DNA of 64,000 nt from Bacteroidia bacterium (GCA_026391255.1 JAPLDU010000001.1:42901-106900); one strand, 5' to 3'; positions 33,008 to 42,666 are shown, numbered from the stretch's first letter. Numbers and translations: made by a program. Notes: generated from the letters alone by a model not told the origin.

Positions 33008-33412
33008 TCAGAAATACTTCTCAAACAATTCAGTGATATTTTCCGGAGGTTTTTTGAGTTTACGGGTAACAGAATCAATGAATACAAGAGTAGTTTCGGC
33101 CTTATTTACCAATTCATTTTGTTCATTAAAAATTTCGTAAACGAATCTGATACTGGCAGAGGGTTTTTCATCTACTTTTGTCCTGATGGTTATCAGTTCG
33201 TCATAAAGTGATGGTTTTATATAGCGAATGTTCATTGAAATAACAGGCATAAGTATGCCATTATCCTCAATACTTTTATAAGATATGCCTGCGCTGCGCA
33301 TAAGATCTACACGGGCAATTTCATAATATTGCGGGTAATTGCCATAATACACGTATCCCATCTGGTCAGTTTCGCTGTATCTTACCCGTAATTTTGTTTC
33401 AGACTGAATCAT
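33008..33412 (-). CDS. Acyl-CoA thioesterase, YbgC/4HBT family
   Basis: RVRYSETDQMGYVYYGNYPQYYEIARVDLMR hotdog motif; start chosen at MIQSETK. Confidence 0.87.
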   Translation of the reverse strand: MIQSETKLRVRYSETDQMGYVYYGNYPQYYEIARVDLMRSAGISYKSIEDNGILMPVISMNIRYIKPSLYDELITIRTKVDEKPSASIRFVYEIFNEQNELVNKAETTLVFIDSVTRKLKKPPENITELFEKYF

Positions 33413-33527
33413 AATAAATAATTTTGGTCGGCAAATATACGGATTGAGGAATAAGAAAACCAAATACAATTTATACAGGTATGATATTTAGGCTATTAAA
33501 TAAGTTTCATGAAAATTACCACAGGTA

Positions 33528-33558
33528 TTTGTTTTGGATTGAAGAAAACGTATTTTTG
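33528..33558 (+). promoter_or_regulatory. Bacteroidetes-type promoter for tRNA-Lys
   Basis: TTTG (33528-33531) - 19 nt - TATTTTTG (33551-33558). Confidence 0.7.
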
Positions 33559-33576
33559 CGGCCTGATTTTTCAGAA

Positions 33577-33651
33577 TGATTTGCTAGCTCAGTAGGTAGA
33601 GCACATCCCTTTTAAGGATGGGGTCCTGGGTTCGAATCCCAGGCAGATCAC
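33577..33651 (+). tRNA. tRNA-Lys (anticodon TTT)
   Basis: TGATTTGCTAGCTCAGTAGGTAGAGCACATCCCTTTTAAGGATGGGGTCCTGGGTTCGAATCCCAGGCAGATCA cloverleaf; anticodon loop CTTTTAA. Confidence 0.94.
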
Positions 33652-33893
33652 CTGCAAATTAATGTAAAGCATTGTATGAATGAGATATACAATGCTTTTT
33701 TATTTTCAACTGAAACAATACTGAAACTTTTTTGATTTAGGGCAATGATGGTAAACCTTTTACTTAATATTGGTATCCAAAATGATATATTATTAAATTA
33801 TTGCTATTCAATTGATTATTTACAATGCTTAGCATTAATTAATAGACTGAACAAAGATTCTGATGGTCTTAAATATAATTGATTTCAAATATT

Positions 33894-34088
33894 TCAACGT
33901 TTTTTGATTGATAAGGGATTGATTCGGTTTCGCTTCATCAGGTTTTCGATATCAGCCCTTTCACAGTAGATTTTTCGTCCGATGTGTATGATTTGAAGAA
34001 TCCCCTGTTTGTGATAGTTGTGGAACGTTTTGCTGCATATCCCCAGCATCTTCATTACCTGGGCTTTGGTCAGTTTCTCCCTTGCCAT
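33894..34088 (-). CDS. Small excisionase/MerR-like HTH DNA-binding protein
   Basis: LTKAQVMKMLGICSKTFHNYHKQGILQIIHIGRKIYCERADIENLM, HTH_17-like. Confidence 0.75.
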   Translation of the reverse strand: MAREKLTKAQVMKMLGICSKTFHNYHKQGILQIIHIGRKIYCERADIENLMKRNRINPLSIKKR

Positions 34089-34209
34089 TTCAGCTATATG
34101 GCCTGACGGAGGAGGAAATTAGGATAGTGAAAGGATAATAAATTTAATTAATTTTGAGAAAATTTGAAGGAAGATAAACATAAGCATCAATTATATAAAC
34201 TTATAAACC

Positions 34210-34629
34210 ATGAGAAGTAAGATTTTATGCCTGGCAATTTTGATAAGTGCATTTACGCTCAATGTTCATGCACAATGCGGTGGTGCAGAACCAGGCACAA
34301 ATAAGCCGACCAGCATTGGCATTGTAATTTATTCAAACGATGCGGAGACTGTCTGGAATGCCATGCGGTTTGCAAATTTCTCGAAGAACCAGGGCGATAC
34401 GGTAAGTATTTTCCTACTTGGAAAAGGAGTGGAATTGGACAACCTGGTGAAGACTGATAAGAATATTAAAGAGCAGACCGATGAATTTACAGAGGCCGGT
34501 GGAACTATACTTGGCTGTGGCACTTGCTTACAAAGCCGTAAAATAAGTGAACCACAGGTATGCAAATTCTCATCTATGAAAGACCTGTATGATATTGTCC
34601 GCAAAAACAAGGTTGTTTTAACATTTTAA
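34210..34629 (+). CDS. Exported DsrE-family protein
   Basis: Signal peptide (AILISAFTLNVHAQ), DsrE core IGIVIYSNDAETVWNAMRFANFSKNQGDTVSIFLLGKGVEL and conserved ILGCGTCLQSR. Confidence 0.82.
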   Translation: MRSKILCLAILISAFTLNVHAQCGGAEPGTNKPTSIGIVIYSNDAETVWNAMRFANFSKNQGDTVSIFLLGKGVELDNLVKTDKNIKEQTDEFTEAGGTILGCGTCLQSRKISEPQVCKFSSMKDLYDIVRKNKVVLTF

Positions 34630-34703
34630 TTTTTATTTTGAATAACATAATCAGATAGGAAATTCAAGTCAATTCATTTAATAAAAAACTAAAAATTACT
34701 GTC

Positions 34704-34916
34704 ATGAAAAAAAACATGGGAAGTGCCGACAAGATAATCAGGTTGGTCATTGCGGCCATTATTGTAATTCTATATATGACCAATGTCATTTCCGGTACAT
34801 TGGGTATTATTTTACTGATACTTGCGGGGATTTTTGTGCTGACAAGTATTATTAATTTTTGTCCCCTTTATACTATTTTCGGACTAAAAACCTGTAAGGA
34901 AAAGTTAGAACAGTAA
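34704..34916 (+). CDS. DUF2892 (YgaP-like membrane) protein
   Basis: KNMGSADKIIRLVIAAIIVILY...INFCPLYTIFGLKTC. Confidence 0.85.
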   Translation: MKKNMGSADKIIRLVIAAIIVILYMTNVISGTLGIILLILAGIFVLTSIINFCPLYTIFGLKTCKEKLEQ

Positions 34917-35241
34917 AATAAAATACAATATCCCAGGTGCAGGAAGCTGAAGCTTTTATTCTGATCAGTACCGGTTCAGGAAAAATAAGTACTTCCTGAA
35001 AACTCAAATATTTCCGGGATTAATTAGTGTCTGTCTTTAAACTCAATGATGATAATGATTTAAGAACAAGGATTACTCACAATCATATTAATTTTAAAAT
35101 GTGTTCGTGAGATCGCTTCGCTAAGTTAACGATTTTTGATTTTAGAAGTATTTGTAATCATCTGATTTAATGATAACATCAAAAATCTAAAATCGTTAAT
35201 CGATATTCGTCAATCAAAATATTGAACATTATTGACGGACT

Positions 35242-36363
35242 CTAATTATTTGATAAATTCTCCCGGAAGTAATAAAATAATGCCAGTGGTCTGTACACAG
35301 CGTGTGCAAACTTTGAAAATGCAAACAGGAGTACCAGTTCCATTGAAATAATGGTATGCACTAGTAAAATGTAGTGATTTGCAGGATGGTTAAAAGTAAA
35401 AAATACGGATATTTCCATCCAGAAGCCTGTAAATCCTGCTATCCAAAGAAACCATAGGAAAACGTTATCGGCAATATTTGTCTCTGCATAAGACCTTGTG
35501 GCTTTCCTGCTGCGGTAAAGGAGCATCATGCTTGTGCCATAAATCAGAAATAAACCGGCCAGGGTTCCCAATATGCGGGCAGGCCACCAGGTTGTGGTTG
35601 CCGGATCTTTCAACAGAAAATCAAGTAAAGTGGCTGCAAGTAAACCAATAAACCCCCACATCACCGACCAGTGAATAAACCATGGTTTCTGAAAAGCAGG
35701 TTTGTCCTTCCAGTATGAATCTTCTTCCAGGTCGCATGTCCGGTAACGTTTCATGGTGGCTAATTCGCCAAATACTTCTTTCCAAGAACTAAGACAGCTG
35801 TTTTTCTTTGCTTCACCTGATTTATTACTTTTCAGCCTGAGGAACATGTTCAAAAGCCCCCAGATGATTGACATTCCGGTAATAGTGAATATAACCAGTC
35901 CCATGTTATGGATCACAGCGTATGGGATCATTTTAAATATCCACCTCGATACAACATGATCTGGTTTCAGGGTAAAAAGAAAAACCCCGAGTACTAATGC
36001 CATGATTGATGTAAACAGGATGAATAAAAGCTTGTTTTTGAACAATAACTTTGTTAGGCCGGTAGGTTCGTAGCTGGCAATGGCGTAACGATGCAGGGCT
36101 GCCATGTAATTACCGGGTGCGGCCTGCCTTGGGCAGGTTTCGGAACAATCACCGCAGGCATAACACAACCATAATTCTTTGCTTTTGAGGATTTCTTCTT
36201 TTAATCCTAACATACCGTATCGTATGAACATGCGGGGGAAGTTAGCATCATTTGCCGTTAATCCACATATAGCAGTGCAATTGCCACAATTAAAACAAGC
36301 ATTGAAATCGCTGGCTCCGTATTTTGTTATTTCGGATGCAAAACCCGGATCAATTCTGGTCAT
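35242..36363 (-). CDS. QmoC-like: HdrC-type 4Fe-4S domain fused to cytochrome b-type membrane domain
   Basis: N-terminal CFNCGNCTAIC and CYACGDCSETCP; about six hydrophobic helices with His residues C-terminally. Confidence 0.85.
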   Translation of the reverse strand: MTRIDPGFASEITKYGASDFNACFNCGNCTAICGLTANDANFPRMFIRYGMLGLKEEILKSKELWLCYACGDCSETCPRQAAPGNYMAALHRYAIASYEPTGLTKLLFKNKLLFILFTSIMALVLGVFLFTLKPDHVVSRWIFKMIPYAVIHNMGLVIFTITGMSIIWGLLNMFLRLKSNKSGEAKKNSCLSSWKEVFGELATMKRYRTCDLEEDSYWKDKPAFQKPWFIHWSVMWGFIGLLAATLLDFLLKDPATTTWWPARILGTLAGLFLIYGTSMMLLYRSRKATRSYAETNIADNVFLWFLWIAGFTGFWMEISVFFTFNHPANHYILLVHTIISMELVLLFAFSKFAHAVYRPLALFYYFRENLSNN

Positions 36364-38353
36364 GTTGTATATTCTTCAGTCTGTAATAATAATATTCATC
36401 GGAATCATCCATCCCATCAGCCTCAACCAGGCTGTATTTATTCATTGTCATCAGGTGATAAGTCAGGACATTGGCAGGTACATCAAGCTCTTTTACCAAT
36501 GCAGGTATAGTCTTTGATTCCTTCTGCAGAGATGCTGATATTCTTAGCCATAACTGCGGCTGGTCTTTCATTTCAGCCCCGGTAACTGCACTTTGTTCAT
36601 CTTCACTTTCTGCGGATTCTTTGAGTTCGACTTTCTCTGAAAATCCGTCAATCATTCCTTCGATTTCAGCATTCGAATACTGAGCTATGTCAATGGCATC
36701 GTTAGGGCAAACAGGTGCGCAGATACCACAACCCTTACAAACCGCTTCGTTCACTGAGGCAACTGTTTTTCCGTACATTTCCAATGGATGAACAGCGTCG
36801 TATTCACAGACTTCAGCGCATTTTCCGCACCAGACACAGGTATCAAAATTCACTCTTGCAATGACGGGTTCAAGTTGAATAGTAGGATTTTTCGTGAGGG
36901 CATTGATCTTAACTGTTGCAGCCATGGCTGATTGTACCGATTCTGTGATATTCTTCGGTCCCTGGCATGATCCGCCGATGAATACTCCATTGATCACTGT
37001 TTCTACAGGTCTTAACTTTGGATGTATCTCATTAAAAAACTTATCATTTCCGACCGGTATCTTCAGTTTTCCCGCTAATTCCGCTGTATCTTTTCCGGGA
37101 ACCAACCCGGTGACAAGTACCACAAGATCAGTCTCCAGTTCGAGGTCCTGTTTTCTTGTAAGTTCATCCTTCACCTGAATAAGGAGGCGATGCTTTGAAT
37201 TACTCACTTTGGGAGGTATTTTCTCATCAAATTTCAGGTAAATATCCCCGTTCTTTGATGATTGTTCATACAATACTTCCTGTTTCCCATAAGTACGAAT
37301 ATCCCTGTAAAGGTGATATACCAAAACTGATTTGAATTTATTATGAACAAGCAGTGAACTATGGATGGCAGTAGTGCAGCAGACCCTGGAACAATATTTG
37401 TTTTCGCCTTTGGTCTGCCGCATTCCAACACAGTAAATAAAAGCTATGCTGTTTACCTTTTTATTCTGATAATTGAGAGTATCACCGCAGTTATTTAATA
37501 GCTCTCTAAATTCAGGCAGGGTAATTACATTAGAAAGTTCACCATATCCATATTCACCAATAGCCGGCTGGTAATGGTCATATCCGGTGGTGACAAGAAT
37601 AGCTCCCACTTTTAAATTCAGTATTTCATCACTAATTCTGACTTCAACATCGAAATTTCCGAGACTGCCGCTGACCTTACCAATACCGGCATTAGTAAAC
37701 AGGGTGATATTTTTATCGGATTTCACTTTGGTCAACAGTGCGGAAATAATTTCATCACCTGTTTTTCCATCCATAAACATTTCTCCCCAGCGGGCAATGT
37801 GCCCTCCCGGTTTGTATTCCTTTTCGATCAGGTACACCTGGTTTCCCATTTGTGACAAACCTATTGCTGCACGCATACCGGATACGCCTGCACCAATGAC
37901 TACTGCTGCCCTTGTTGAACTGACTTCAATATTTTCAAGCGCTTCAGAATGTGAAACTCTGTTGATACCTGCCAGAATGAGACCTGCTGCTTTCTCACTT
38001 GCTTCTGATGGGGTGTCTGAATGAGCCCATGAACATTGCTCACGTATATTCACCTGGGTATAATTGTAAGGATTTAATCCGGCTCTTATTGCCACATTGC
38101 GGAAAGTATGCAGGTGAAGTTTAGGAGAGCAGGAAGCAACAACAATACCATCAAGCTTTTGATCAACAATATCATTGACCATTTCCTTCTGGTTTGAATC
38201 GGCACAGGCAAACATCACATTCTTTGCGACCACAACCCCGTCCAGTCCTTTCACAATATCTTTTATCTGTGATACATCCACATAGTCGGAGATATTTCCC
38301 CCGCAATGACAGATGTACACTCCTATCCGTTGTTTTTTCTCCATGAAACTCAA
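36350..38353 (-). CDS. HdrA/QmoA-like iron-sulfur flavoprotein with C-terminal ferredoxin and winged-helix-like extension
   Basis: VYICHCGGNI, VIGAGVSGMRAAIGLSQMG, YCSRVCCTTAI, CVWCGKCAEVCEYDAV, CKGCGICAPVCPNDAI. Confidence 0.88.
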   Translation of the reverse strand: MSFMEKKQRIGVYICHCGGNISDYVDVSQIKDIVKGLDGVVVAKNVMFACADSNQKEMVNDIVDQKLDGIVVASCSPKLHLHTFRNVAIRAGLNPYNYTQVNIREQCSWAHSDTPSEASEKAAGLILAGINRVSHSEALENIEVSSTRAAVVIGAGVSGMRAAIGLSQMGNQVYLIEKEYKPGGHIARWGEMFMDGKTGDEIISALLTKVKSDKNITLFTNAGIGKVSGSLGNFDVEVRISDEILNLKVGAILVTTGYDHYQPAIGEYGYGELSNVITLPEFRELLNNCGDTLNYQNKKVNSIAFIYCVGMRQTKGENKYCSRVCCTTAIHSSLLVHNKFKSVLVYHLYRDIRTYGKQEVLYEQSSKNGDIYLKFDEKIPPKVSNSKHRLLIQVKDELTRKQDLELETDLVVLVTGLVPGKDTAELAGKLKIPVGNDKFFNEIHPKLRPVETVINGVFIGGSCQGPKNITESVQSAMAATVKINALTKNPTIQLEPVIARVNFDTCVWCGKCAEVCEYDAVHPLEMYGKTVASVNEAVCKGCGICAPVCPNDAIDIAQYSNAEIEGMIDGFSEKVELKESAESEDEQSAVTGAEMKDQPQLWLRISASLQKESKTIPALVKELDVPANVLTYHLMTMNKYSLVEADGMDDSDEYYYYRLKNIQHDQN

Positions 38354-38541
38354 TTTGAAAATTTGAAAATTTGAAGATTTGAAGATGAGGAGATAGGCAT
38401 TAGTGAATTATGATACAAGTTCAGATAATTAATCATAATATAATTTTGAATTTCTATATTGGGTTCATATTTATTCGATTGACGATTCATGTGTTTACTT
38501 GTATTTTATGATAATTTTCAAATTAGCACATTTTCAAATTT

Positions 38542-41292
38542 TCAAATTCTTTCATTCAGGTAACCGGCCACTTCTGAGGCAGCACATCCTGCTGACAATA
38601 TCGAATCGGGAATATCCATTGGTGCTGCAGCAGTTCCGGCAACAAACACTCCATCGACCGATGTTCTGGCCGGGCTTGTCATTACATCTATCTGGCGTAT
38701 GAAACTAAACTGGTCAAGTTCCGGCTGATTGTCACCGAAGGCCTGTACAATTTTATTATCAGGCAAAACACCTACAGACAAGACTACCAGGTCGTGAACC
38801 ACTTCTTTTACCTGGCCGGTCTCAATATTCTCATATCTCAGGATAAGGTCTCCGCTTTTATCGTCCTTTTCCTTAATCCTTGCAACCTTACCTTTGATAA
38901 AATTTACTCCCATAGATTTCGACTGCTGGAAGAATTCTTCGTATCCTTTTCCGAAAGCCCTGATATCGATGTAATAAATGGTAATATCGGCCATGGGCAA
39001 GGCACCCATTAACAATTGTGCCTGTTTGATAGAATACATACAGCAAATCTGTGAGCAAATGGGGTTGTTGGCACTGGCCATGCTGCAGGAGCGGTAATTT
39101 TCAAGGCTTGAATCACGTGATCCGGTACAAAGCACATAAGCTATATTTCCCGGTATCTTTCCATCACCCGGTCGCAGGACATTATTAAATGGCCTGGTCG
39201 GAGCAATGAGACGGTCCATCTGCAGTGAATCGATTACGTTGGGATAGATGGCAGAGCCGTACTGAGGTTTAGATTCAGGATTAAACAAATTGAATCCAGT
39301 TGAAATGATTACTGAACGGGCGTTTGCAGAAATGCTCTCTTCCTTTTGTGAGAAATCAATGGCATCGGCCGGACAGGCAGAAATGCACTGATGACACTCA
39401 CGGCAGTTGCTGCAATCAAGACACCTGTTTGTACTCTGCCTGACCTCGTCTTTAGTGAATGTCAGTTCCACATCCTCGAAATCCCTGATCCTTTCTGAAA
39501 CAGGACGCATTTTTTCTTTCAGTCCGGGAAGCAATAAAATATCTTTACGTTCCAGTATCTTGTTTTTATCAACCGGAGCAAGCTTATCGCCAAATTCATA
39601 CTCTCCGGGATTTTTACCTTCCAGAAATTTGTTCATATAAAAAGCGGCCCTCTTTCCTTGCCCAATAGCTTCAATGATGGTTGACGGGCCTGTCACCGAA
39701 TCACCTCCTGCGAATATCCATGATGTGTTTGTTTGTAAAGTTTTATCATTTACTTTTATGGCTCCGTCTTTGCCCAGTGTCAGTTCTCTGCCGAACACCG
39801 ATGTTGTCGGATACAGACCAATGGCTTCAATGACGAAATCAACATCAACCGAATATTCCGAACCTTCAATGGAAACTGGTCTTCTGCGCCCGCTTTCGTC
39901 TTTATCACCAAGTTTCATCCTGATTAGCTCAGCTTTAACTACATTACCGTTTTCGCCTATAAATCGTACAGGGTTACTCAATTCATTAATTTTGACACCT
40001 TCTTCCTCAGCCTCATGAATCTCTGCTTTCCAGGCCGGCATTTCATTTCTGCTCCTGCGGTAAACAATGTTCACTTCTTTTGCGCCGAGCCTGATGGCAG
40101 TGCGAGATGCATCCATGGCTGTATTACCTCCACCTATTACCATGACCTTTTTACCTTCCAGGCTGATCTTATTCCCTATCTTTGATTCACGCAGAAAATC
40201 AAGGCATGAAACAATTCCTTGTAGTTCTGAGCCTTCCACATTCATCTTACTTGTTTCGTGAGTACCCACAGAGACAAACACGGTATCAAATCCAGCATTT
40301 TTAAGAGTTTCAAGATTTTCAACCTTGTGGTTCACTTCATATTCAACACCCAGCGACAATATGTTCATAATATCCCTGTCGACAATGGCTTTTGGAAGCC
40401 GGTATTCGGGAAGGGTAAGCTTCAGCATGCCACCAAGTTCGGAAGCTGCTTCAAATAATTTAACCTGGTGTCCGGCCAGTGCAAGAAAATAGGCTGCTGT
40501 GAGCCCTGCAGGCCCTGATCCCACCACGGCAGCTTTTTTGCCTGATTTCTTTTCAATTGAAATGGCAGGAGGAACAGGGTATTTTGTATAGTAATCTTCA
40601 GCAAAGAATCTCTTTATCCTGCGTATATCAACTGATGCTTCAAGGCTTGCACGTGTACACTCACTTTGGCAGGGAGCATAGCATGCACGGCCCAGACTGC
40701 CTGGTAATGGAGCATCCTCAAGGTGAAGCATCATGGCATCTTCATATTGTCCGTTCCTGACTAATGAAATATAGCCATATGGCTTTATACCTCCGGGACA
40801 GGCTGCGATACATGGCGCAGATGAATCCTGCCTGTCAATGACTGCAATACGGGGGTTTGCCAGGCTGAATGGTATATAGGCCACTTTTCGGCCTGCCAGG
40901 TAACGGTTGTATTCATCTGGTCTGACTTCAGGGCATGCCTGCTCACATTCCTGGCAGCCGGTACATGCTTCAGGGATAACATACCTGGGACGCTTATTGA
41001 TATTAATGCTGAACTCTCCGTTATTTTTCCTGATGCTCTTAATATCACTGTTCAGAAGCACAGTAATATTCGGATGTCTTGCTGTCTCTGACATCTTTGG
41101 AGTTGTGATGCAGGCAGCACAATCGAGAGTAGGAAATACCTTGCTTAACTGAATCATTTTCCCGCCAATGGAAAGTTCTTTATCAACCAAGAGAACTTTA
41201 TAATCCATATTGGCCAGGTTGAGCGCCGCTTCCTGCCCGGCAATCCCTCCGCCAATAACCAATGTGTCGAATGTCTGATTGTTATTTGTCAT
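38542..41292 (-). CDS. HdrA/QmoB-like flavoprotein with inserted GltD/NfnB-like FAD-NAD(P) oxidoreductase module
   Basis: N-terminal IGGGIAGQEAALNLA and CTGCQECEQACP; internal AAVVGSGPAGLTAAYFLALAGHQVKLFEA and VMVIGGGNTAMDASRTAIRLGAKEVNIVYRRSRNEMPA; C-terminal HdrA half CRECHQCISACPADAI, ICSQICCMYSIKQA. Confidence 0.88.
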   Translation of the reverse strand: MTNNNQTFDTLVIGGGIAGQEAALNLANMDYKVLLVDKELSIGGKMIQLSKVFPTLDCAACITTPKMSETARHPNITVLLNSDIKSIRKNNGEFSININKRPRYVIPEACTGCQECEQACPEVRPDEYNRYLAGRKVAYIPFSLANPRIAVIDRQDSSAPCIAACPGGIKPYGYISLVRNGQYEDAMMLHLEDAPLPGSLGRACYAPCQSECTRASLEASVDIRRIKRFFAEDYYTKYPVPPAISIEKKSGKKAAVVGSGPAGLTAAYFLALAGHQVKLFEAASELGGMLKLTLPEYRLPKAIVDRDIMNILSLGVEYEVNHKVENLETLKNAGFDTVFVSVGTHETSKMNVEGSELQGIVSCLDFLRESKIGNKISLEGKKVMVIGGGNTAMDASRTAIRLGAKEVNIVYRRSRNEMPAWKAEIHEAEEEGVKINELSNPVRFIGENGNVVKAELIRMKLGDKDESGRRRPVSIEGSEYSVDVDFVIEAIGLYPTTSVFGRELTLGKDGAIKVNDKTLQTNTSWIFAGGDSVTGPSTIIEAIGQGKRAAFYMNKFLEGKNPGEYEFGDKLAPVDKNKILERKDILLLPGLKEKMRPVSERIRDFEDVELTFTKDEVRQSTNRCLDCSNCRECHQCISACPADAIDFSQKEESISANARSVIISTGFNLFNPESKPQYGSAIYPNVIDSLQMDRLIAPTRPFNNVLRPGDGKIPGNIAYVLCTGSRDSSLENYRSCSMASANNPICSQICCMYSIKQAQLLMGALPMADITIYYIDIRAFGKGYEEFFQQSKSMGVNFIKGKVARIKEKDDKSGDLILRYENIETGQVKEVVHDLVVLSVGVLPDNKIVQAFGDNQPELDQFSFIRQIDVMTSPARTSVDGVFVAGTAAAPMDIPDSILSAGCAASEVAGYLNERI

Positions 41293-41687
41293 TCCAGTTC
41301 AGCTAATATCCTGGTAAAATTGGCCATATGGCTGGCAAACGGCTCAGCACAAACTGAACAGATCGCTGCCATCCTGATACGTTTCGGGCTGATATTTGCC
41401 TCCTTCATTAACCGCTGTGATTCCTCAATGATCATGTTGGTATATTCTGGACACTTAGAGCTGTAGGAACACTCATGCCCATCAGCAGCAATGAATACCC
41501 CATCGAAACCCTGGTTGAAAGCATGCATGATCCAGCGAGGTTTGATGCCTGAAGAACAAGGCAGACTTATCACATAAACAGAAGGTGAGTAATGGATTTT
41601 TCTCAATCCTGCCTGGTCAATGCCCGGATCAGAAATTTTATCAGTTGAAAATACCAGTATCCTTGGTCTGGTATGTTGATTTCCCAT
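41289..41687 (-). CDS. MvhD/FrhD-like delta subunit
   Basis: PRILVFSTDK...YVISLPCSSGIKPRWIMHAFNQGFDGVFIAADGHECSYSSKCPEYT; 4-nt overlap with the HdrA-like gene. Confidence 0.83.
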   Translation of the reverse strand: MGNQHTRPRILVFSTDKISDPGIDQAGLRKIHYSPSVYVISLPCSSGIKPRWIMHAFNQGFDGVFIAADGHECSYSSKCPEYTNMIIEESQRLMKEANISPKRIRMAAICSVCAEPFASHMANFTRILAELE

Positions 41688-41851
41688 GATTGTCTAATAA
41701 ATTGATAATAATCTTAAGTACTCCAAAATTCCGTGGATTTAATACTCTTATTTTTTTTGCGTCCCTTGCGTAAGTTGAGTTAAAAATTAAACGCAAAAGG
41801 CGCAAACGACGCAATTTCAAAGTACTCTTACAGAGATGTTAAAGATCATAT

Positions 41852-42103
41852 TCAGGCTTTTTTCAGGAAAAGTCTTGAATAACTGTCTTCTTCAATGATT
41901 CCGAGGAATTCATGTGTCATTTTCTGACACCATTTCGGAATGTCATTTTTGGTTCCTTCATCTGATGAATAAATCTCCATGATCTCACCTGATCCGATTT
42001 CCCCAATTCCTTTTTTTGCGGCCAGCAGTGGTCCGGGACAGGCTGTTCCTCTTGCATCAACAATTGTAGCTGGTTTTATTCCTTTTAATTCTTCTGTAGT
42101 CAT
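41852..42103 (-). CDS. tusA: TusA-family sulfur carrier protein
   Basis: IVDARGTACPGPLLAAKKGIGEIGSGEIMEIYSSDEGTKNDIPKWCQKMTHEFLG. Confidence 0.9.
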   Translation of the reverse strand: MTTEELKGIKPATIVDARGTACPGPLLAAKKGIGEIGSGEIMEIYSSDEGTKNDIPKWCQKMTHEFLGIIEEDSYSRLFLKKA

Positions 42104-42114
42104 TGTATGTTATT

Positions 42115-42666
42115 TTAAATGAATAATTGTATTTTACTTTCCTGAGCATCTGCAAGGAATGTTGCCACGCCACAAACTGTTAAACCGGGGTAATCAATCA
42201 TTTCTTCCTTTTTGAATCCCATCAGGTTCATCGACATCTCGCATATATTGATCACAACCCCAAGTTCACCGGCTGTTTTAATCATTTCAGGGAGAGATGC
42301 AACCTTGTGTTTTTTCATGATGCCTTTGATCATGGATGTTCCCATACCGCACATGTTCATTTTCGAGAGTTTTACCTTTCTGCTTCCTTTGGGAAGCATC
42401 ATTCCAAACATCTTTTCCACCAGATTTTTCCCTTTCCCGCTTTTTTCAGGATCACGCAAAGCTGAAGTAGCCCAGAATGTGAAGAATAGTTTGACTGTCA
42501 TATCATAAGCTGCGGCACCTGTCGCAATAATCATTGCAGCAAGAATTTTATCCAGGTCGCCGGAAAATACTACCATTGATAGCTGATCCTTTGTACCGGT
42601 TTCAATCTTATATACTTTGGAAGTCAATTCCATCAACTGCCTTTCAAAATCAGGGGTCATAGTCAT
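42115..42666 (-). CDS. DsrE2-like (DsrE/DsrF/DrsH-like) protein
   Basis: VVFSGDLDKILAAMIIATGAAAYDMTVKLFFTFW..., MNMCGMGTSMIKGIMKKH, CEMSMNLMGFKKEE. Confidence 0.85.
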   Translation of the reverse strand: MTMTPDFERQLMELTSKVYKIETGTKDQLSMVVFSGDLDKILAAMIIATGAAAYDMTVKLFFTFWATSALRDPEKSGKGKNLVEKMFGMMLPKGSRKVKLSKMNMCGMGTSMIKGIMKKHKVASLPEMIKTAGELGVVINICEMSMNLMGFKKEEMIDYPGLTVCGVATFLADAQESKIQLFI

